Source: JBLHKW01 sp047618565 (GTDB lineage: Bacteria > Planctomycetota > UBA1135 > GCA-002686595). Taken from it: 6,968 nucleotides of DNA. Below are positions 1-5,624 of this stretch, one piece after another. Where the stretch lies: positions 1 to 6,968 of the forward strand of contig JBLHKW010000208.1 of assembly GCA_047618565.1 (NCBI GenBank). Reading direction: 5' to 3'. A program made the translations under genes and the position numbers. The notes under the pieces were generated by a model. It had not been told where the DNA came from. It was given only the letters and a program-made list of their open reading frames with translations, and did no database searches. How positions within the stretch are numbered: position 1 is the first letter of the stretch; each line of letters begins with the position of its first letter.

Positions 1-747
1 TTCGACGCAGCCATCCTTGCGTTGGGCGGCGGCTCTTGGCCGAAGAGCGGTTCCAATGGCAGCTGGGTCTCGATCCTCGAAGAGGCGGGCGTTCGAGTCG
101 CAATCTTGCGCGCATCGAATTGCGGGTGGGAATCGAACTGGCCAGCGGCGTTACTCGAAGACGCGGAGGGGCTTCCGCTCAAGAACCTTCGGCTCACAGC
201 GGGCGAAGCGAGTCGCCTGGGCGAACTCGTCATCACGCGCTACGGGCTCGAAGGCGGGCCTATCTATCGACTCGGTCCGGCGTTGCGCACGATGAGTGAA
301 CCGCACGTCGTGGTCGACTTCAAACCGACCCAGACTCGCGACGAACTTATCGCGCGGATGGGCAAGGTGCGGCGTAACTTCGTGCGCGAAGCGGGACGCC
401 GGCTCAATCTCGACGCAGGTACCCGCGCGTTGTTGAAACATCTGCCAGGTCGCGGGCCGTGGAAGAGCGCCGAGCAGATCGTCGGCGAGCTCAAGGCCTG
501 CCGTATCGATCTCACCCGCCCGCGGCCTCTCGCCGAAGCGATCTCCACTGCGGGCGGAGTCGCCTGGAGCGAACTCGATGACCACCTGATGCTGAAGCTA
601 CTCCCCGGCGTCTACGTCGCAGGCGAGATGATCGATTGGGATGCGCCGACTGGCGGCCATCTCTTGCAAGCCTGCTTCGCGACAGGAACTCACGCTGCTC
701 GTGCGGCTTCGGGTACGGAGCCCGGGCAATCTCCACCACATGGCTGA
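1..747 (+). CDS. BaiN/HI0933-family (TIGR03862-type) flavoprotein, 5' partial
   Basis: The reading frame is open from the first base of the window, so the N-terminus with the FAD-binding glycine-rich loop lies outside; 248 residues remain. The start of the visible part reads AILALGGGSWPKSGSNG, the conserved 'LALGG.SWP..GS.G' segment of HI0933-like NAD(P)/FAD-dependent oxidoreductases. Further family blocks are ITRYGLEGGPIY (about residues 78-89), RPRPLAEAISTAGGV, and near the end GVYVAGEMIDWDAPTGG followed by LLQACFATG, the C-terminal FAD-contacting region. By family knowledge this is a soluble two-dinucleotide-fold flavoprotein; its physiological substrate is not established and I do not assign one. 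The last ten residues (TEPGQSPPHG) and the TGA are read from the left arm of a palindromic repeat, so the natural C-terminus was replaced or slightly shortened. Family assignment is confident; exact subfamily less so. Confidence 0.9.
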   Translation, partial: FDAAILALGGGSWPKSGSNGSWVSILEEAGVRVAILRASNCGWESNWPAALLEDAEGLPLKNLRLTAGEASRLGELVITRYGLEGGPIYRLGPALRTMSEPHVVVDFKPTQTRDELIARMGKVRRNFVREAGRRLNLDAGTRALLKHLPGRGPWKSAEQIVGELKACRIDLTRPRPLAEAISTAGGVAWSELDDHLMLKLLPGVYVAGEMIDWDAPTGGHLLQACFATGTHAARAASGTEPGQSPPHG

Positions 748-807
748 GAGTTGCATTCGCTTGCTAGCCGGCTAGGGCCATGTGGTGGAGATTGCCCGGG
801 CTCCGTG
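714..807. repeat. Nested palindromic repeat, copy 1
   Basis: A perfect 29-base inverted repeat (715-743 against 778-806) encloses a 34-base loop that contains its own perfect 12-base palindrome, CTAGCCGGCTAG, at 764-775. A second copy sits at 4085-4177, identical at 84 of 93 positions by my hand alignment, including most of the loop. It overlaps the 3' end of the flavoprotein gene, supplying its stop codon at 745-747. The hairpin could also stop or protect that transcript, but no T-tract follows. It looks like a REP/MITE-type dispersed element; the family is not one I recognise. Confidence 0.85.
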
Positions 808-998
808 TCTCCACCTCTGATTCGTTAGATGCACCGTCGCCCCTGCTCGCTGTACGGGTCCAGCGGTCTTTGGCTCCCATTCACCTGTCCTGCTCCGTAC
901 CTTCTGTATCCCAGGCTCGGAAGTCCGCCTGATGGGTATTGAGGAGGGACAGGGGCGGCTCCTTGCTCGTTCAAGCTGTGCCGACCCCCCACCCGCCG

Positions 999-1475
999 CT
1001 AGGCTTTCTTCCTTCGCGTCACCTTTTTATTGGTGGCCTTCTTGCGGCCTGCGCCCTTCGCCTTCCCCGCGTAGTACGTCGTCCCGCGCTTCTGCCCCTT
1101 CGTCGACAGCTTCTTCGCTTCAATCATCAGCGACACAGGCCGCTTCATATCGGCGGTGTCCATTCCGAGGTCGACAGCGATCTGCTCCAGGCGCTGGCCT
1201 TTATTCGCTTTTACGTGGGCGAGGATCTCGCCGGACATGGCTTCAATCTGCTCCGGTGACCGGCGGATGCGGCGGCCTGCCTTACGTCGGGTCGCAGCCT
1301 TCTTCTTGGGACGGCCTCCACGGCTAGCGTTCTTTCGCGTGGTTGTGGTGCGCTTGGGCATTGACTGCCCCAGTGCTTCTTGAACGGATTCGACCGCGGC
1401 CTCTTTGACGAGCTGTGCAAGCTCCTCTGCGAAGGCGTGAATACGGTCCCGGATCTGCTTATCGAGAGAGTTCAT
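999..1475 (-). CDS. Small basic DNA-binding protein with AT-hook-like motif and predicted winged-helix region
   Basis: Encodes 158 residues from ATG at 1475; the same frame is open back to a TTG at 1511, but ATG is the better start because MNSLDKQIRDRI begins a clean amphipathic helix. Layout: helical N-terminus (about 1-36), a threonine/arginine linker, an AT-hook-like RGGRPKKK (52-59), a globular segment (about 73-136) beginning SPEQIEAMSGEILAHVKA and reading like a helix-turn-helix with a basic wing KGQKRGTTYY, then a lysine/arginine-rich tail ending KKVTRRKKA. It probably binds DNA in the nucleoid or as a regulator through the minor-groove hook and the winged helix; no specific target is visible. 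Proteins of this layout are, from memory, often annotated only as 'DNA-binding protein' in myxobacteria and relatives. No strong Shine-Dalgarno sequence precedes the start. It lies 392 bases beyond the ABC-F stop on the same strand, too far to assume one operon. Confidence 0.8.
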   Translation of the reverse strand: MNSLDKQIRDRIHAFAEELAQLVKEAAVESVQEALGQSMPKRTTTTRKNASRGGRPKKKAATRRKAGRRIRRSPEQIEAMSGEILAHVKANKGQRLEQIAVDLGMDTADMKRPVSLMIEAKKLSTKGQKRGTTYYAGKAKGAGRKKATNKKVTRRKKA

Positions 1476-1867
1476 GGTCGGGACGATGCCCCGGCTGCAC
1501 AAGGCACGCAACCAGCTTCACCAGAAATCTTGATGGCGCAGTCCCTCAGTGCCGTTGGAGCGTATCTTTCCGTATCCCCGCTCCACGATGCCACCCGGGC
1601 TCGCGGTGCCAACGTTGCCATTGCGCCAGCCACAATGGCGACAACCATGCACCGCCAAGAGCACGCCCTTCCGTTACAGGTCCATCATCAGCGCCCGGCT
1701 TCGTGCTCGACCTCCGACAGCGATGGAAGTGAAAGTGCGATCGCCTGCAGCACCCTGAACCGCATACCTAAGCGTGGTCGCCCGTTCTCCGTCCCGACCC
1801 GCACCTGAGCCCACGGACCCTGCCGCCCGGTTTCACTTCCCCCAACGAAACCCGTTCAAGCGAGACC
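1476..1867. other. Intergenic spacer without a supported gene
   Basis: This 392-base stretch separates the ABC-F stop from the start of the DNA-binding protein, both on the minus strand. Open frames here have no recognisable motifs and run into neighbouring genes in other frames, so I treat them as chance. It should contain the promoter of the DNA-binding protein gene and any terminator of the ABC-F gene. A 6-base stem GGTTTC/GAAACC (1829-1834 with 1847-1852) lies just after the ABC-F stop but has no T-tract. A better hairpin is listed at 1614-1642. I see no tRNA or known RNA gene. Confidence 0.6.
1614..1642. other. Hairpin in intergenic spacer
   Basis: GTTGCCATTG (1614-1623) can pair with CAATGGCGAC (1633-1642) over ten positions including one G-T wobble, around a 9-base loop. 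The core GCCATTG/CAATGGC is perfect. No T-tract follows on either strand, so it is a poor terminator. It lies about 140 bases upstream of the DNA-binding protein start and could fall in its leader RNA or be chance. Confidence 0.3.
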
Positions 1868-3778
1868 TCAGCTAAGCTCGAGGCGACCTGCCTCGGTCTC
1901 CCACTTCGACGACAACTCCGCAAGGCGTTCGGAGTTGGTCTCGAGTTCGCGGCCCAGCTCCCTGCTGCGCGCACCGTTACCCCAGGTCTCGGGCAACTCC
2001 AGTTCCGCGGTGATCGCAGCCTTGCGGCTCTCGAGGGCCTCGATCTCCGTCTCGAGCTTCTTCACGATCTTCTTCTGCTTCTGCAGGTTGAGCCGCGGCT
2101 TGTTCGCATTCTTCGTTGCTGGCCGACCGGCGTTGCGCTGAGTCTTCGTTGCCGCGCCGCCGTCGGCCGTGAGTGCGGCGCGCGCCGAGGCCGCCTTCGT
2201 CTTGTGCAGGTAGAACTCGTAGTCGCCAAGGTACGGTGTGAGCACCCCTCCAGCCGTGTGGATGACCTTGTTCGCCAGGGTCTTGATGAAGTGCACGTCA
2301 TGGCTGATGAAGACCAGCGTTCCCTCGAACTGCGTCATCGCGGCAACGAGCGCATCGATGCTCGACATGTCGAGGTGCGTCGTCGGCTCGTCCATCAGCA
2401 GCAGGTTCGGCGGATCGAGCAGCAACTTCACCAGGGCGAGGCGACTCTTCTCGCCACCGCTCAGAACCTCCACGCGCTTGAACACCGAGTCACCCGAGAA
2501 CAGGAACGACCCCAGCAACGTGCGCACGGCTTGCTCGGTCACCCTGGCCTCGGTGTCGAGCGCTTCCTCGAGCACCGTCCGCCCGGGCTTCAGCATCTCG
2601 ATCCGATACTGCGAGTAGTAGGCGGCCGAGACGTTGTGGCCGAGCCCGCGCTCACCCTGGTCCGGTACGAGTTTGCCCCCCAGGAGCTTGAGCAACGTCG
2701 ACTTGCCAGCTCCGTTCGGGCCGACGAGCACGATGCGCTCGCCGCGCTGTACCTCGAAGTCGACGCCGCGATAGATGCTGTTTTCGCCGTAGGCAAAGTG
2801 CACCTGATCGAGCCAGATCACCTTCTGGCCGCTGCGGGGCGGTTGCGGAAAACGAAAGCCGACCTTCTTGTCGTCGCTCTCAGGCGCCTCGAGCTTGTCC
2901 ATCCGCTCGATCTGACGCAGCTTGCTCTGCGCCTGCGTGGCCTTGCTCGCCTTGGCCTTGAAACGATCGACAAAGGCCTGCAGGTGTGCGATCTCCTTCT
3001 GCTGTGTCTTGTAGGCCGCGAGATACTGCGCGTCGGCCGCCTCGCGTTGCTTGAGGAACTTCGTGAAGTTGCCGGTGTAGCGGACAAGCTTCTGATGCCG
3101 GATCTCGACGATGGCGGTGACGAGCGCGTCGAGGAACTCGCGATCGTGAGAGATGACGAGGATCGCACCCGGGTACCCCTTGAGGTACCCCTGAAACCAC
3201 AGCAGCGACTCGAGATCGAGGTGGTTCGTCGGTTCATCGAGCATCAGGAGATCGGGCTCCTGCGTCAGCAGTCTGGCCAGGTGAGCCCGCATGACCCATC
3301 CACCGCTCAGTTCGCGGGCCGGGCGATCGAGATCCGAGTCGCGGAAGCCGAGGCCCGCGAGAATCTGCTTGGCCTTGGCTTCGACGAGGTAGCCGTTGAG
3401 CTCGTTGTAGCGATCGTGCACGTCGTCGTGCACGTCCTCGGGATGCTGCGTCTCGACCGGATGTTCCTGATCCCACGCCTTGATGATGCGGTACAAGCGC
3501 ACGAAGTCGTCCGTGATGGCGAGGGCGATCTCGAGGACGGTCTCCTCGCCTACTGGCGCACTCTCCTGCGGCAGGTAGCCGACCGTGGCGTCGCGCTCGA
3601 TGGTAACCTTCCCGTCGTCGGCCGGCTCGCCGCCGAGAATCAACGAGAACAGCGTCGTCTTGCCGGCCCCGTTCGGCCCCACGAGACCGATGCGATCGCC
3701 GCGATTGAGCTGCAACGCCGCCGCCGCAAACAGGGTGCGCTCGCCGTAGGACTTGGTTATGCCGGATAAGGTCAACAT
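1868..3778 (-). CDS. ABC-F family ATPase with C-terminal coiled coil (Uup/YheS-like)
   Basis: A complete 636-residue soluble ABC-F protein with two ATPase domains and no membrane segments. Domain 1: Walker A GPNGAGKT (34-41), signature LSGG (157-160), Walker B LLMLDEP ending about 183, then NHLD, and switch HD (211-212). The charged helical linker (about 236-305) is the P-site tRNA-interaction region of the family. Domain 2: Walker A GPNGAGKS (353-360), signature LSGG (439-442), LLLMDEP then THLD (to 470), switch SHD (492-494). A basic linker and a coiled coil (about 562-636) finish it, as in Uup-like members. ABC-F proteins bind the ribosomal E site and modulate translation; some protect against antibiotics, but nothing here marks resistance. 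I chose ATG at 3778 (MLTLSGITKSYG matches the usual domain start). A GTG at 3832 would add 18 residues, partly encoded by a repeat, and is unlikely. No clear Shine-Dalgarno is visible; TACTCT lies 8 bases before the ATG and may be a -10 box. Confidence 0.95.
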   Translation of the reverse strand: MLTLSGITKSYGERTLFAAAALQLNRGDRIGLVGPNGAGKTTLFSLILGGEPADDGKVTIERDATVGYLPQESAPVGEETVLEIALAITDDFVRLYRIIKAWDQEHPVETQHPEDVHDDVHDRYNELNGYLVEAKAKQILAGLGFRDSDLDRPARELSGGWVMRAHLARLLTQEPDLLMLDEPTNHLDLESLLWFQGYLKGYPGAILVISHDREFLDALVTAIVEIRHQKLVRYTGNFTKFLKQREAADAQYLAAYKTQQKEIAHLQAFVDRFKAKASKATQAQSKLRQIERMDKLEAPESDDKKVGFRFPQPPRSGQKVIWLDQVHFAYGENSIYRGVDFEVQRGERIVLVGPNGAGKSTLLKLLGGKLVPDQGERGLGHNVSAAYYSQYRIEMLKPGRTVLEEALDTEARVTEQAVRTLLGSFLFSGDSVFKRVEVLSGGEKSRLALVKLLLDPPNLLLMDEPTTHLDMSSIDALVAAMTQFEGTLVFISHDVHFIKTLANKVIHTAGGVLTPYLGDYEFYLHKTKAASARAALTADGGAATKTQRNAGRPATKNANKPRLNLQKQKKIVKKLETEIEALESRKAAITAELELPETWGNGARSRELGRELETNSERLAELSSKWETEAGRLELS

Positions 3779-3812
3779 TGGGGCGAAGAGTATGACGGCG
3801 GCCTGCACGGAT

Positions 3813-3997
3813 GGGAATACGGCGTCAGTCACTTTCCTCCCGCTTCAGGGAATTGACCCTCCGCACCTTGCCTCGAACGTCGTCGCAAGCCAGCCCCGCG
3901 TCAGCCTGTCCGGCGCAATTCGGCTTGGGGATTGTTGCCCCGGCTTCGGAGCTGTTTCGCGTTGAAGCGGGCGGAAGGTGACTGACACCGTGTTCCC
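3813..3997. repeat. 185-base imperfect palindrome (REP/MITE-like)
   Basis: Two 35-base arms, 3813-3847 and 3963-3997, are inverted copies matching at 31 of 35 positions by hand alignment, and two of the four differences are G-T wobbles. Each arm carries a GTCAGTCAC core next to GCGGG-type sequence. The 115-base centre shows no gene. The left arm lies just upstream of the ABC-F start and could overlap its promoter. No transposase frame is present, so if mobile it depends on an enzyme encoded elsewhere. Confidence 0.75.
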
Positions 3998-4034
3998 CCG
4001 TCGGGCGGCCACATTCTCATCATCCTGCCAGTCT

Positions 4035-4183
4035 CCCGGGCTCCGTATCTCGCTGGGACGAGGAGAGGGAGCCAGCCCCGGAGATACGGAGCCCGGGCAA
4101 TCTCCACCACATGGCAAGGAGTTGCAGTCGCTTGTTAGCCGGCTACGGCGATGTGGTGGAGATTGCCCAGGCTTCGTATCTCC
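4035..4183. repeat. Nested palindromic repeat, copy 2, with extra half-arm
   Basis: Inverted arms 4080-4112 and 4151-4183 (33 bases each, two non-identities, one of them a wobble) enclose a loop with the perfect palindrome TAGCCGGCTA at 4136-4145. This is the same element as 714-807. A third arm, 4035-4051, is a perfect 17-base inverted copy of 4081-4097, so the middle arm can pair to either side. The half-arm may be the remnant of another copy. The intervening 29 bases (4052-4080) show no coding signal. Confidence 0.8.
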
Positions 4184-4236
4184 TCCGAGACCCCGTGGCA
4201 CGTGTGGCAAAAGGACCCGACGCGACAGGCCGCCTG

Positions 4237-4294
4237 AAAAAACCGCGCGTGGAGGGAAGGCTCCGGCCTACGGCCTCCGCCTTCCCTCCACGCG
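4237..4294 (-). terminator. Strong intrinsic terminator reading leftward, no gene assigned
   Basis: Bases 4246-4261 and 4279-4294 form a perfect 16-base stem, capped after three mismatches by GGCC/GGCC around a TAC loop. On the minus strand the stem is followed after three bases by six T residues (A-tract 4237-4242), the classic Rho-independent layout. Read on the plus strand there is no T-tract. No minus-strand gene with support lies between it and the window's right part, so it is either the end of a short non-coding RNA in 4295-4500 or a leftover from a lost gene. Confidence 0.75.
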
Positions 4295-4483
4295 ATCCCC
4301 AGACCCTGAAACCCCTGAACCAAGCCCTGAGCTGAGCGCTGACTGAGCTAACCTAAAGCAACCCGCCGATGGCACAGAAGGCCGACCCACCTCTGTGGGG
4401 CATGAGGAGACAGAATACCTGGCACCAAGTGACAACGAGGCCGGGCTTCGCGCCAGTCCTCGACCCTACCGACCTTCCCCGTC

Positions 4484-4492
4484 TGGTACACT
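4484..4492 (+). promoter_or_regulatory. Extended -10 box for the small membrane protein
   Basis: TGGTACACT fits an extended -10 (TGn followed by TACACT at 4487-4492). The ATG of the downstream gene begins six bases after it, about where transcription would start, and there is no properly spaced Shine-Dalgarno sequence. I see no good -35 hexamer, which is normal with an extended -10. This suggests a leaderless mRNA. Confidence 0.45.
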
Positions 4493-4498
4493 GAGTGG

Positions 4499-4879
4499 AT
4501 GCGGAGTCAAGGCCTCTACACGGGATCGACTTCAGAACGCGCCGAGCGATTCCCGCAGCCGTTCTACTGGATGGTCCAGCTCTGGATCGTGTGGCTGGCC
4601 TTCTACTTCGGGGGAGGCCTCCTGGCTCAATCCAAAGGGGAGACCGGGTTCTTCGCCGCGACGGTTGACCATGTGGACTCCCTCTGGCTGAAGCTCAGCC
4701 TTCTGAACATTCCCCTGCAGCTGGCCTGCATGGCGCTGACCCTCGCGCTCCTGCAGGTTGGAAGTACCCGTGCCATGCGTGCCGCGCGCGCCTTCGGAAT
4801 AGGCGCCTCGGTGCTGGTCGTTGGCCATGCGCTCCTCAGCTTCGCCACGGCGTCCATGAATCTGACCGCACGCCTCTGA
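4499..4879 (+). CDS. Small membrane protein of unknown function
   Basis: Encodes 126 residues that I do not recognise. The N-terminal 20 or so are polar. Three hydrophobic segments follow: about 22-43 (FYWMVQLWIVWLAFYFGGGL), 61-87 (rich in Leu, from DSLWLKLSLL onward) and 98-120 (AFGIGASVLVVGHALLSFAT), consistent with three inner-membrane helices. A short loop with RAMRAAR before the third helix would favour the cytoplasm by the positive-inside rule. There is no catalytic motif, no lipobox and no signal peptidase site. It stands alone between a repeat cluster and IS remnants, with no co-directional partner, so context gives no clue to its job. The start at ATG 4499 is supported by the -10 box immediately upstream. 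The reality of the gene is likely because of the regular hydrophobic pattern, not because of homology. Confidence 0.6.
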   Translation: MRSQGLYTGSTSERAERFPQPFYWMVQLWIVWLAFYFGGGLLAQSKGETGFFAATVDHVDSLWLKLSLLNIPLQLACMALTLALLQVGSTRAMRAARAFGIGASVLVVGHALLSFATASMNLTARL

Positions 4880-4917
4880 CCGGGGCGTACGTGGAAGCCA
4901 ACCTCGCAGCCCCGAAG

Positions 4918-4950
4918 GGTGCACAAACTGGGCCGAACGCAACTCGTTGC
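4918..4950 (+). repeat. Solo IS-end-like sequence, direct repeat of 5525-5557
   Basis: This 33-base stretch matches 5525-5557 at 30 positions and lies in the same orientation. The copy at 5525 is the proposed left end of the intact IS, so this copy looks like the left end of a related element whose body is gone or was replaced by the IS5-type fragment. It begins about 40 bases after the stop of the membrane protein. It also contains a short CGCAAC/GTTGCG stem. Confidence 0.6.
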
Positions 4951-5037
4951 GGGGCGTTGGTGCATGGATCGTACGCTCCTCGCTGGCATCCGTCGATCCC
5001 CTGGCCCTCATGACGGCCGAGGGAGGATGATCGCGGC

Positions 5038-5624
5038 ATGAACTCGCGAGTGCATCCCACGTACAGGACCAAGTACACGTCAGCAACTGGGCAAAGTACG
5101 ACCGAGCGCTCGTGCAACGGGGCGACATCACGCTGTGGATCTCGCCGGACGCCATCGAGGCATGGCAACCGAGGCCGTCTCGTAAGCGTGGCGGGCAGAG
5201 GAAGTTCTCAGACCTGGCGATCGAGACCGCGCTGACGCTCAGGCTCGTGTTCCATCTTCCGTTGCGCCAGGCCGAGGGTTTCCTGCGCTCGGTACTGAGC
5301 TTGATGGACGTCGATCTCGAAGCGCCGGACCACACCACGCTGTCACGACGTAGCCAGCATCTCGATACCACGCTATACGTCGCACCCGCCAAAGGGGCCA
5401 TTGATCTTGTCGTCGACAGCAGCGGGCTATCGATTGTTGGCGAGGGCGAGTGGGCGGCGGCGAAGCATGGGAGGAGGGGCAAGCGCGGCTGGAAGAAGCT
5501 CCACCTCGGCGTCGATGGGCGTATGGTGCACAAACTCGGCCGAACAGAACTCGTTGCCTACGCTGAGCTTGTGAGCGCGCGACAATGGCCGTCATGGCCC
5601 ACATCTACCCTCTGCAGATCCTGA
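5038..5624 (+). pseudogene. IS5-family transposase, frameshifted and 3'-truncated
   Basis: The protein blocks VSNWAKYDRALVQRGDITLW, RKFSDLAIETALTLRLVF, LPLRQAEGFLRSVL, PDHTTLSRR and IDLVVDSSGLSIVGEGEW are the N-terminal half of IS5-type transposases; the D in VVDSSGL is the first catalytic residue. The second D and the E are absent, so it cannot be active. The first 13 residues (MNSRVHPTYRTKY) are in a different frame from the rest. Losing one C near 5076 explains this: restoring it gives KYHVSNW, a natural family sequence. The downstream frame has no start codon of its own between the in-frame TGA at 5028 and a GTG at 5112. IS5-derived sequence ends near 5525, where the next IS begins; the frame then runs through that IS end to a stop at 5622-5624. 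Confidence 0.85.
5526..5553 (+). repeat. Putative left terminal inverted repeat of the IS
   Basis: Pairs imperfectly with 6759-6787. The same sequence family occurs alone at 4919-4946, which supports its being an IS end rather than random flank. Confidence 0.55.

Noticed and set aside
826..837. The 12-mer TAGATGCACCGT shared with the right IS end (6779-6790)
   Set aside because: One shared 12-mer is expected by chance in a window of this size and the flanks do not match.
943..964. Partial symmetry around GGGACAGGGGCGG downstream of the DNA-binding protein gene, as a terminator
   Set aside because: The arms pair poorly and there is no T-tract on the minus strand.
2204..3769. A 521-codon open frame on the plus strand opposite the ABC-F gene
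   Set aside because: It is the antisense shadow of a high-GC gene with unambiguous ATPase motifs on the other strand; its own translation has no recognisable domain.
3845..4346. Overlapping open frames on both strands in the repeat cluster
   Set aside because: Their recurring peptides (PGQSPPHG, MVEIARAPY) are simply the two strands of the palindromic repeat translated; no independent coding evidence.
4918..4965. A possible integron attC site near the end of the membrane protein gene
   Set aside because: AAC and GTT elements are present by chance but do not match the paired consensus boxes, and the 33-base match to an IS end explains the sequence better.
4532..5533. A 333-codon open frame on the minus strand
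   Set aside because: It runs antisense to both the membrane protein and the IS5 transposase, is rich in Arg/Ser/Pro as expected for shadow translation, and has no motif. It was tempting because it would feed the orphan terminator at 4237-4294.
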